A stretch of DNA of 14,589 nt from an uncultured Bacteroidaceae bacterium (GTDB lineage: Bacteria > Bacteroidota > Bacteroidia > Bacteroidales > Bacteroidaceae). Below the pieces are notes generated by a model. The model made no database searches. It was not told where the DNA came from and saw only the letters and a list, made by a program, of their open reading frames with translations. The translations under genes and the position numbers were made by a program. The DNA lies in contig CAJGCU010000064.1 in NCBI GenBank assembly GCA_904501945.1, positions 1 through 14,589 of the forward strand, given 5' to 3'. Shown here piece after piece: positions 6,868 through 13,564 of the stretch. How positions within the stretch are numbered: the stretch's first letter is position 1; each line of letters opens with the position of its first letter.

Positions 6868-6905
6868 ATTTTAATACGGTTTTAAGGTTTAGAGATTTAC
6901 TGGTG

Positions 6906-6942
6906 ATGCGGTTTGCAGCTGTTCTTTGCTGCATGCCCGCAT
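6906..6942 (-). other. Intercistronic hairpin between oadA and oadB
   Basis: ATGCGG (6906-6911) pairs with CCGCAT (6937-6942), and inside it GCAGC (6915-6919) pairs with GCTGC (6928-6932), loop 8 nt. It begins about 25 nt after the oadA stop on the minus-strand transcript and has no U-tract. A role in mRNA processing, stability or partial termination is inference. Confidence 0.55.
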
Positions 6943-6966
6943 GCCGTAAAGCCATCTAACCAAAGT

Positions 6967-8805
6967 TTAAGCGAGTTTCATGATTGGGTCATCCTCTTCT
7001 ACAGAATCACCTGAATTAGCAAGGATGGCAGTGATAGTACCTGCCTTATCTGTACGGATTGCGTTGAATGTCTTCATGGCTTCGATGTAGCCAAGGATTT
7101 CACCGGCCTGTACAGCATCACCTACTTTCTTTGGGGTTTCTGAGTTGTCTTTTACGAGGTAGAATTTGCCTTCCAGCGGAGCGAGAATATCTTCACCTTC
7201 ACCTGTTGGTGCAGGAGCAGCGCCTGCTGCTGGAGTTGCAGGTGCAGCATCGCCGTATGCGATTTCTACTTTGTAGTTCACACCATTCACTTGAACTATT
7301 ATGCTCTTTGGACCTTCTTCTGCGCCTGCAGCAGGTGCATTCTTGGCAGCCTTGCGCTTTGCGAGATCCTCTTCGAAGTCAGCCTTAGCCTTGCCGCTCT
7401 TGTATGCACGGTACTGCTCTGGATGCATAGCAAGTTCGAACAACTCTTCGTCGTCTTTGCCAAGCTCCCAACCGTTATCCTGCATTTCTTTGCGGAATTC
7501 GTCGAGTTTGTCAGGGAAGTAAGACTGTGGGTCTTCTGTCTCAAACTCACGGCCTTGTTCTTTAGCCATAGCAATGAGCTCTGGGTCAACAGGACCAGGG
7601 AGTTGACCTGCCTTGCCGAGAATCATGTCCCAGATAGTATCTGCAATCATGCTCCAGCGAGCTTTGCCCTTCTCCATCTGGATTACATTCATCAGCGCGA
7701 GGTTCTTCACGTACTGAGAGAATGGAGTAACGAGGCATGGGTAGCCAACCTTAGGCCAAACATAAGCCACTTCGTCGAACAGCTTGATGAGAAGGTCGTC
7801 TGTTGTAAGCTCTGGCTGGTTGTTCTTTACTTTCCACTTATTGAGTGACTTGAGGTTGTCCTCAAGGTCAGTCATCAGTGAACCCATCATGCCGCCAGGG
7901 AGACCTGGCTTCACTAAAAGAGAGTTGTTGATGTGGTTGAGTTCAGGGATATAGGAGCCAAGAAAATCATCGCACATCTCTTGAATCTGTGTACGTACAT
8001 CCATGTAAGCTGACATGTTGATGTCCTTCACCTTGAAACCAGCGTCCTTCAGCATCTCCTGAACAGCAATGATGTCTGCATGTCCTGTTCCCCAAGAGAG
8101 TGGAGACATGCCTGTATCCACGTAGTCACAACCAGCGTTGCAGACCTCAAGAATAGAAGCCATGTTGAAGCCTGGGCCGGCATGAGAGTGGTATTGGATG
8201 ACAATATCTTTCTTTACTTTCTTGATGCCCTCTACAATCTTTCCGAGTGATACAGGACGGCCAATGCCAGCCATGTCCTTCAGGCAGATTTCGTCTGCAC
8301 CTGCCTCAATGAAAGTCTTTGCTAGATTGACATAATACTCAACTGTATGGATTGGAGAAGCTGTAATGCAGAGAGATGCTTGTGCAATCATGCCTGCTTC
8401 TTTAGCATACTGGATAGAAGGAATGACATTGCGTGGGTCGTTCAAGCCGCAGAAGATACGAGTGATGTCTGTGCCTTGGGCCTTCTTGACTTTATAGAAA
8501 AGTTTGCGTACATCTTTGGGACATGGGCTCATGCGAAGACCATTGAGGGCACGGTCAAGCATGTGAGTCTGAATGCCTGCTTCATGAAAAGGCTTTGTCC
8601 ATTCGCGAACAGACTTATTTGGATTTTCTCCGTAGAGAAGGTTGACTTGTTCGAAACCACCACCATTTGTTTCAACACGATCGAAGCAGCCCATCTTGAT
8701 GATTGCGGGAGCTACTTTTACAAGCTGGTCAACACGAGGCTGATACTTGCCAGCGCTCTGCCACATATCGCGGAAGACCAGTGAGAACTTTACTTCTTTT
8801 GCCAT
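6967..8805 (-). CDS. oadA: Biotin-dependent decarboxylase alpha subunit (oxaloacetate decarboxylase type) with fused biotin carrier
   Basis: 612 residues, cytoplasmic. Residues ~1-300 form the carboxyltransferase TIM barrel, with metal ligands D13 (FRDMWQS), H206 and H208 (YHSHAGPG) and the carbamylated lysine K176 (CLKDMAG). The conserved oligomerisation part runs to ~500 (GLPGGMMGSLMTDLEDNLK, KVGYPCLVTPFSQYV). An Ala/Pro-rich hinge (~525-550) leads to a biotinyl domain with EAMKT, K578 lying 34 residues from the C-terminus as expected. It transfers the carboxyl group of its substrate to biotin, and OadB then decarboxylates it. The barrel has RDMWQSAGKY where textbook OadA and pyruvate carboxylase have DAHQS/DAxQS, and MLDRALNGL where they have an LLRGxN-like segment, so the substrate is less sure than the reaction type. 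It follows oadG by 24 nt. Alternative reading: subunit of a methylmalonyl-CoA-type decarboxylase. Confidence 0.92.
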   Translation of the reverse strand: MAKEVKFSLVFRDMWQSAGKYQPRVDQLVKVAPAIIKMGCFDRVETNGGGFEQVNLLYGENPNKSVREWTKPFHEAGIQTHMLDRALNGLRMSPCPKDVRKLFYKVKKAQGTDITRIFCGLNDPRNVIPSIQYAKEAGMIAQASLCITASPIHTVEYYVNLAKTFIEAGADEICLKDMAGIGRPVSLGKIVEGIKKVKKDIVIQYHSHAGPGFNMASILEVCNAGCDYVDTGMSPLSWGTGHADIIAVQEMLKDAGFKVKDINMSAYMDVRTQIQEMCDDFLGSYIPELNHINNSLLVKPGLPGGMMGSLMTDLEDNLKSLNKWKVKNNQPELTTDDLLIKLFDEVAYVWPKVGYPCLVTPFSQYVKNLALMNVIQMEKGKARWSMIADTIWDMILGKAGQLPGPVDPELIAMAKEQGREFETEDPQSYFPDKLDEFRKEMQDNGWELGKDDEELFELAMHPEQYRAYKSGKAKADFEEDLAKRKAAKNAPAAGAEEGPKSIIVQVNGVNYKVEIAYGDAAPATPAAGAAPAPTGEGEDILAPLEGKFYLVKDNSETPKKVGDAVQAGEILGYIEAMKTFNAIRTDKAGTITAILANSGDSVEEDDPIMKLA

Positions 8806-8829
8806 ATTTTTTATCGTTGTTTTTTGTTA

Positions 8830-9099
8830 TTACATTTTTGTTATTTTAGAGGCACGGCCTTTGCCACCAGTGATTTGGCTGACTGTTGCGTCGATGATAG
8901 CTTTTGTCGTAGCGTCAATGCTTGCGATAGCTTTCGCTGCAGGTGCAGACTTCTGAGCAACTGTTTCTTCTGGCGCCCACTTGTTGACAGCCCAGATGAG
9001 GAGTTTGCCGAGATTAATCACAATGAGCAGTACAAGGAACACTGTAATCATGCCGACAACAAGGAGCTGCAAAGCTCCGAAAATGTCATTTGTAATCAT
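8830..9099 (-). CDS. oadG: Na+-translocating decarboxylase gamma subunit
   Basis: 89 residues with one N-terminal membrane helix (about 8-31, LQLLVVGMITVFLVLLIVIN), then the family pattern GKLLIWAVNKWAPEE and a charged, Ala-rich cytoplasmic tail. This is the OadG layout: the gamma chain anchors the alpha subunit to OadB and helps complex assembly. The tail lacks the His cluster of Klebsiella OadG that binds Zn, so its metal-site role is unclear. It is the first gene of oadG-oadA-oadB and lies about 40 nt after a TATATTTG -7 promoter motif. Identification rests on size, topology and position. Confidence 0.9.
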   Translation of the reverse strand: MITNDIFGALQLLVVGMITVFLVLLIVINLGKLLIWAVNKWAPEETVAQKSAPAAKAIASIDATTKAIIDATVSQITGGKGRASKITKM

Positions 9100-9142
9100 A
9101 TTGTTGAATTTTTAATTATCTTTCTACGTTAAAAAAGCGTTG

Positions 9143-9150
9143 CAAATATA
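9143..9150 (-). promoter_or_regulatory. Putative -7 promoter motif of the oadGAB operon
   Basis: The minus strand reads TATATTTG (TAnnTTTG) 44 nt before the oadG ATG. No clear TTTG at -33. The motif overlaps the first of two direct repeats (9146-9157, 9180-9191). Confidence 0.55.
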
Positions 9151-9191
9151 CGTTTTTTTTAAACATGTTTATTAAAAATATATACGTTTTT
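9146..9191. repeat. 12-bp direct repeat pair at the oad promoter
   Basis: ATATACGTTTTT occurs at 9146-9157 and again at 9180-9191, 34 bp apart. The first copy overlaps the oad -7 motif and the second lies just upstream of it, a placement that suits a regulator site. The sequence is AT-rich, so chance is possible. Confidence 0.4.
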
Positions 9192-9662
9192 CATAAAAAT
9201 GAGATAAAAAGGATTGGTTGCAAAGAATCTCGATGTTCTTTTAGGTTGAAAAAATAACAAAAAAGTATTTTTTTCAAATCCTTATTTCGTATTTGAAAAG
9301 TGTAATTAGGAGTGCTTTCCATTGTGTACTCAAATGATAAGTGACATCATACCCCGTTAGCAGTATAAATACGTTTATCCACAATTCATGTACGGTTTAT
9401 ACTTCTTTTAGGGGAATCGGAAGCCTTTTTGTCCTCATACGGCGGGCGGTTGTCCTTGCGTGTAAAAGACGACTGTCATTTCGTCTGTCATTTGGTGAAG
9501 TTTTTTAGTATTCGTAATTCAAATTAATGCTGCCAAAGAGTTTGATGAATATTTGCTAATAGTACTTGCAAAAACGATGTTTGTTAGTTTGAATCTCTTC
9601 TCTCGAATTTGTCTGAATACGGAAAAATGTTAATATTTTTTCTTTTTTTTGAAAAGAATCTG
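9192..9662. other. Intergenic region with no gene seen (oadG-gatC divergent spacer)
   Basis: About 470 bp with no convincing ORF, tRNA or TAnnTTTG promoter on either strand. It contains the inverted repeats at 9246-9299, a single perfect DnaA-box sequence TTATCCACA (9375-9383), and a tandem 9-bp repeat CTGTCATTT at 9473-9481 and 9485-9493. It is unusually long for a spacer in this window, so it may hold regulator sites for oad and gatC or an unrecognised small RNA. Confidence 0.5.
9246..9299. repeat. Overlapping inverted repeats in the oadG-gatC divergent region
   Basis: TTGAAAAAATA (9246-9256) is inverted at 9266-9277 with one extra T, and TTTTCAAAT (9271-9279) is inverted perfectly as ATTTGAAAA (9291-9299) with an 11-nt spacer. 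The middle arm is shared, so only one hairpin can form at a time. Function unknown; operator or RNA switch are both possible. Confidence 0.45.
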
Positions 9663-9670
9663 TAACTTTG
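9663..9670 (+). promoter_or_regulatory. Putative -7 promoter motif of gatC
   Basis: TAACTTTG fits TAnnTTTG and lies 28 nt before the gatC ATG. The -33 region is a T-rich tract (9634-9650) without a clear TTTG at the right spacing. Confidence 0.6.
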
Positions 9671-9697
9671 TGGAAAATTTACAATTAACTAACTTTT

Positions 9698-11077
9698 ATG
9701 GAACAAGTTTTTGCTTACATCATCGGTCTTGGTGCTGCAGTTATGATGCCTATAATCTTTACCGTTTTGGGAGTTTGTATAGGTATAAAATTTTCCAAAG
9801 CATTGAAGAGCGGACTTTATGTTGGAGTCGGATTTGTAGGACTGGGTGTTATAACTGGTTTGCTTACTTCAAGTTTGGGTCCGGCACTTTCTAAAGTTGT
9901 GGAAATCTATGGTCTTGAACTCAATGTGTTTGATATGGGGTGGCCCGCTGCTGCATCTGTTGCTTACAATACAACGGTTGGAGCTTTTATCATTCCTGTT
10001 TGCTTGGCTGTGAATTTGGTTTTGCTGTTGTTGGGCTGTACGCGTACTATCAACATTGATTTGTGGAATTATTGGCATTTTGCGTTTATTGGCGCAGTAA
10101 TTTATTTTCTGACAGACTCTATTGGGTGGGGATTTTTTGCGGCCATTATTTGCTATATTGTAACTTTGGTGCTAGCAGACATGACAGCTAAAAAATTTCA
10201 GAAGTTTTATCCAGGAATGGAGGGTATTTCTATTCCTCAGCCTTTCTGTCAGGGCTTTACTCCTTTTGCTATAGTGATAGGAAGGGCTCTTGATTGTATT
10301 CCAGGATTTGATAAACTGAATATTGATGCAGAAGGAATGAAAAAGAAGTTTGGTCTTTTTGGCGAGCCTCTTTTCCTTGGCGTCATCATCGGTATTGTCA
10401 TTGGTTGCTTTGCTTGTGCAAGTTGGGATGCTGTGGTAGATGGCATTCCTGGTAGTCTTGGTCTTGGTATCAAGATGGGGGCAGTGATGGAGTTGATACC
10501 TCGCATTACAAGCCTCTTCATTGAAGGACTCAAACCAATCAGCGAGGCGACTCGTGAGCTTATTGCTAAGAAGTTCGGAGAGAAGAAGGAATTTTATATC
10601 GGGATGTCCCCTGCACTTGTTATAGGTCATCCTACAACGCTGATTGTCAGTTTGCTGCTCATTCCTGTTACACTGATACTTGCAGTGGCTCTTCCTGAGA
10701 ATCAGTTTTTGCCCTTGGCTTCTTTGGCAGGAATGTTCTATGTGTTTGTGATGGTTCTTCCTTATACAAAAGGCAATGTGGTGAAGTCTTTCATTGTTGG
10801 TCTTGTCGTAATGGCCGCAGGTCTTTACTTTGTTACGCTCATGAGTGATAATTTTACATCAGCTGCCCATATGGTAAGTGCTGCTCATCCTGATGATGCT
10901 GCTGTACGAGTGCCAGAAGGATTTAAGGCCGGTTCACTTGACTTTGCGTCATCTCCGATTGCATTTGCCATTTATGCCTGCATGAAATATTTGTTCTCCT
11001 GGGTAGGTGCAGGTATCCTTACGGCGATTGCTGTTGTAATGCTGTTGTGGAACCGCAAACTTATTAACAAGAAATAG
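9698..11077 (+). CDS. PTS galactitol-family EIIC permease (GatC-like), orphan
   Basis: 459 residues, very hydrophobic, about ten to twelve membrane segments, matching the ~450-residue GatC/EIIC-GAT family along its length. Shared stretches are GVGFVGLGVITGLL, DMGWPAAASVAY, INIDLWNYWHF, FGLFGEPLFLGVIIGIVIG, MGAVMELIPRITSLFIEGLK and GMSPALVIGHPTTL. In a classical PTS this channel works with EIIA and EIIB to phosphorylate the sugar; neither is fused nor present in this window, and most Bacteroidetes are believed to lack a sugar PTS. It may therefore work as a plain or ion-coupled transporter. The next gene, 103 nt downstream, is kduI, with no clear terminator or promoter between, so a uronate-derived substrate is likely by context. 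Symbol withheld because galactitol use is not supported. Confidence 0.88.
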   Translation: MEQVFAYIIGLGAAVMMPIIFTVLGVCIGIKFSKALKSGLYVGVGFVGLGVITGLLTSSLGPALSKVVEIYGLELNVFDMGWPAAASVAYNTTVGAFIIPVCLAVNLVLLLLGCTRTINIDLWNYWHFAFIGAVIYFLTDSIGWGFFAAIICYIVTLVLADMTAKKFQKFYPGMEGISIPQPFCQGFTPFAIVIGRALDCIPGFDKLNIDAEGMKKKFGLFGEPLFLGVIIGIVIGCFACASWDAVVDGIPGSLGLGIKMGAVMELIPRITSLFIEGLKPISEATRELIAKKFGEKKEFYIGMSPALVIGHPTTLIVSLLLIPVTLILAVALPENQFLPLASLAGMFYVFVMVLPYTKGNVVKSFIVGLVVMAAGLYFVTLMSDNFTSAAHMVSAAHPDDAAVRVPEGFKAGSLDFASSPIAFAIYACMKYLFSWVGAGILTAIAVVMLLWNRKLINKK

Positions 11078-11180
11078 ATTCACGTCTAGAGTTTTTGTAA
11101 AATTTTAGATATACGCATCTGTCCATAGAAATGATAGATGAACTATAGAATTAGCTGACTCAACTAAACATATAAAAAGT

Positions 11181-12152
11181 ATGAAAAAGTTTTTATTTCT
11201 CGCAGCCTTGGCTGCATCGGTCGCTGCATCTGCACAGATGAAAGTGAACCACCAGACTGCATGTCACCCTGAAGATGTGAAACACTATGACACCAAGACG
11301 CTCCGCGACCGCTTTGTCATGGAGAAAGTGATGGTGGCAGACGAAATCAACCTCACTTATTCTATGTACGACCGCTTCATATTCGGCGGTGCAATGCCTG
11401 TGAACAAGGAACTGAAGCTTGAGACATTCGATGCCCTCAAGGCTCCTTACTTCCTTTACAATCGGGAGATTGGCATTATCAACACAGCTGGCGATGGCGT
11501 AGTGGTTGTTGACGGCGTAGAATATCCGCTGGGCGCAAAGGAAGCGCTTTACATTGGCCGCGGCAATCTTGGAAAGGACAAGGAAGGTCAGAGTGTAGAT
11601 TCTAACAAGGATGTTATTTTCCGTTCAAAAGACCCTAAAAATCCTGCCAAGTTCTACATCAATTCAGCTACGGCTCATCAGCACTACAAGACACAGTGGA
11701 TTACACTTGACGGCCGCAAGAACGGCAAAGTGCAGTCGCTCAAGGCTACGGTGATGCGCAACCTCGGTTCGCTCGAAGAGTCTAATCAGCGCACTATTTA
11801 CCAGCTGATTGTCAACACTGCGCTTGAAGAAGGTCCATGTCAGTTGCAGATGGGACTCACACAGCTTGAACCAGGCTCTGTATGGAACACCATGCCGCCT
11901 CACACTCACGGACGTCGCATCGAAGCATATTACTATTTCAATCTTCCTGAGACACAGACCATCAGCCACATCATGGGCGAGCCACAGGAAAGCCGCATTG
12001 TATGGCTTCACAACGAGCAGGCAATCATGTCTCCCGAATGGTCTATCCATGCAGCTTCTGCCACTTACTATTACACATTCATTTGGGGTATGGCAGGCGA
12101 GAACCTTGACTACAATGACAAGGATGTCATCAAGGTGACAGATCTCCAGTAA
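11181..12152 (+). CDS. kduI: 5-keto-4-deoxyuronate isomerase (KduI) with N-terminal signal peptide
   Basis: KduI converts 4-deoxy-L-threo-5-hexosulose uronate (from unsaturated uronates released by pectin or glycosaminoglycan lyases) to 3-deoxy-D-glycero-2,5-hexodiulosonate. The cupin metal ligands are all present: H241, H243 and E248 in HTHGRRIEAYYYF and H290 in SPEWSIHA. The C-terminal YTFIWGMAGENLD is also typical. The protein has 323 residues against about 278-280 usually, partly from a first stretch, MKKFLFLAALAASVAASA, that is a clear type I signal peptide (cleavage after Ala18). Extra loop residues occur near 128-147. An internal Met20 lies about where cytoplasmic KduI starts, so a cytoplasmic form from that codon cannot be excluded. 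Codons are more C-ending than in gatC. A weak hairpin (11116-11140) lies in the gap before it. Confidence 0.94.
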   Translation: MKKFLFLAALAASVAASAQMKVNHQTACHPEDVKHYDTKTLRDRFVMEKVMVADEINLTYSMYDRFIFGGAMPVNKELKLETFDALKAPYFLYNREIGIINTAGDGVVVVDGVEYPLGAKEALYIGRGNLGKDKEGQSVDSNKDVIFRSKDPKNPAKFYINSATAHQHYKTQWITLDGRKNGKVQSLKATVMRNLGSLEESNQRTIYQLIVNTALEEGPCQLQMGLTQLEPGSVWNTMPPHTHGRRIEAYYYFNLPETQTISHIMGEPQESRIVWLHNEQAIMSPEWSIHAASATYYYTFIWGMAGENLDYNDKDVIKVTDLQ

Positions 12153-12238
12153 TTATCCGTTCTCAACATCCGTGAGAAGACTTGTGAAATCCAAGGATTG
12201 AGCCGTTTGGCGGAAATCCTCATTCAAATAAAACAAGC

Positions 12239-12270
12239 AGGGAGGCGCACTGTTCGTGGTGCGCCTCCCT
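12239..12270 (+). terminator. Terminator after kduI
   Basis: Perfect 12-bp stem AGGGAGGCGCAC / GTGCGCCTCCCT with an 8-nt loop, 87 nt after the kduI stop. An A-rich stretch precedes it; there is no proper U-tract after it. Confidence 0.7.
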
Positions 12271-12671
12271 GTCGTATATGAAGCTATTCTTTTTTGACTC
12301 CCATTGTACGCACAGAAGGGCGGCGGCATTAGGGTATTTCTTCAAAAACTTTCTTACATTCATTCACTTTACGGCAATGATGCATCAATACACACCGTGT
12401 TTGTGTCATTATAGAGGCTCGCTGCATAATATTTGGAACACAGCCTCCCTATTATTATGGACACGGCCTTCCCCTATGGGTGTTCTTTGTTCGCGAGTTT
12501 GTTTTGTTTGGCTTGTTACACGCATTTCCATACGTTATAAAAGGCATAGGACTGTCCGTTTGTGTGGCAGAGATATCTCTTTAAGTGCAGTCTGATTTGT
12601 ATTTTAAAGCAAGCAAAGCGCTGCTGGCTGAGGAGTGGATAGGTTGCTAGTCTTGCTGATTGAATTTTTTG
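12271..12671. other. Intergenic region with no gene seen
   Basis: About 400 bp between the kduI terminator and the promoter motif of the ftsZ remnant. A 105-codon frame at 12278-12595 has no recognisable domain, is rich in Cys, His and Arg, and reads like non-coding DNA. An imperfect tandem duplication of about 26 bp is seen at 12426-12477. No RNA gene was recognised. Confidence 0.5.
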
Positions 12672-12679
12672 TAACTTTG
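12672..12679 (+). promoter_or_regulatory. Putative -7 promoter motif of the ftsZ remnant
   Basis: TAACTTTG fits TAnnTTTG, 72 nt before the ATG at 12751. It resembles the gatC motif including the flanking GTAACTTTGTGG. No clear -33 box. Confidence 0.45.
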
Positions 12680-12750
12680 TGGCTGAGAATATATGATAAA
12701 GTGAGATGCTAACTTGAAAGGGTTGGCTTAATTGATTGTTTAATAAATAA

Positions 12751-13451
12751 ATGACGGAATTGAATGAAAGAGGAAGAACTGCTCCTTTTAACTTTCCTAT
12801 TGAGGACAAATCGGAGAAAATTATCAAGGTGATTGGTGATGGTGGTGGCGGCAATGCTGTGCAGCACATGTGGGACGAGAGAGTGAAGGACGTTTCTTTT
12901 TTTGTGTCGGTATCGAAGGCGAGTGGCGAAAAACGATTGCTTAAAGCTATGACAGAGGCAATAAGTTCACCTCTGATTGCCAATGTGGAGAAGTTGAAGA
13001 CGAGGCGGCTGCTGTACATTGTTTACAGTGGTAAGAAAGTTCCTGCCAAAATGGATGAACTAGATGAGTTGTGCGAGTTTATGGAGTATTTTGACGAGGA
13101 TATAGAGGTCTTGTGGGGGCATTGTATGGATGATTCGCTGGAAGATGAGATTAAGGTTTCTGTTGTCGCAACGGGTTTTGACCAGACGGTTTCTGTAGCA
13201 GGAAAGGGAAGTGATGTTTCTGACGAACAACGTCAATTGCGCTGTTGCGTGAGCAATACTATGGTAAGGCAAAGAGGCCGTTGAAGCATAGAGAAGAAAC
13301 TCTTACGGGTGCGGCAGAGTCTGAGTCGGATGATATTGTTGCAGAAGATGTCTAGAAAGAGGCAATCTCCTCTGATAGACCGAATAAAAAACGTTCGTTT
13401 ATGCGTGGTTTAGTGGAAAAAATGAAAGTTTTGATGGAGGAAGAGTGTTGA
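12751..13451 (+). pseudogene. ftsZ: Decayed ftsZ copy: core deleted, frameshift, amber stop
   Basis: The open frame from ATG 12751 encodes 177 residues to TGA at 13282. Residues ~22-48 (IIKVIGDGGGGNAVQHMW, VKDVSFFV) match the start of FtsZ. The text then jumps to KASGEKRLLKAMTEAISSPL, the C-terminal domain after the T7 region, and continues to IEVLWGHCMDDSLEDEIKVS and VATGF. About 190 residues, including the GTPase signature GGGTGTG and the T7 catalytic loop, are missing without breaking the frame. Near 13231-13245 the frame shifts by -1: the next frame reads LLREQYYGKAKRPLKHREE, a Bacteroidetes FtsZ-like tail, stops at TAG 13353, and on readthrough gives KKRSFMRGLVEKMKVLMEEE to TGA 13449-13451. 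FtsZ is the tubulin-like division GTPase; this copy cannot bind or hydrolyse GTP normally. A promoter motif remains, so the 177-residue product might still be made. A working ftsZ is expected elsewhere. Confidence 0.8.
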
Positions 13452-13467
13452 GTATTGAAAAAATTAC

Positions 13468-13475
13468 TATCTTTG
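13468..13475 (+). promoter_or_regulatory. Putative -7 promoter motif of ispE
   Basis: TATCTTTG fits TAnnTTTG, 89 nt before the ispE ATG. TTG at 13448-13450 is a weak -33 candidate with a shorter, 17-nt spacer. It directly follows the last stop of the ftsZ remnant. Confidence 0.6.
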
Positions 13476-13564
13476 TATATGCGTAGGCCAAATCTCGGGT
13501 TTGAGTCTTTGGACTTTGAGAGTAGGTCGTTCTTATCTAATAAATAAACTAAAAAGATAGAGTT

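Noticed and set aside
9375..9383. Perfect DnaA-box sequence TTATCCACA
   Set aside because: Only one copy, with no cluster, no AT-rich unwinding element with repeats and no dnaA or dnaN nearby; not enough for an origin.
12278..12595. 105-codon plus-strand frame
   Set aside because: No domain, Cys/His/Arg-rich composition unlike neighbours, and it begins right after the kduI terminator with no promoter motif.
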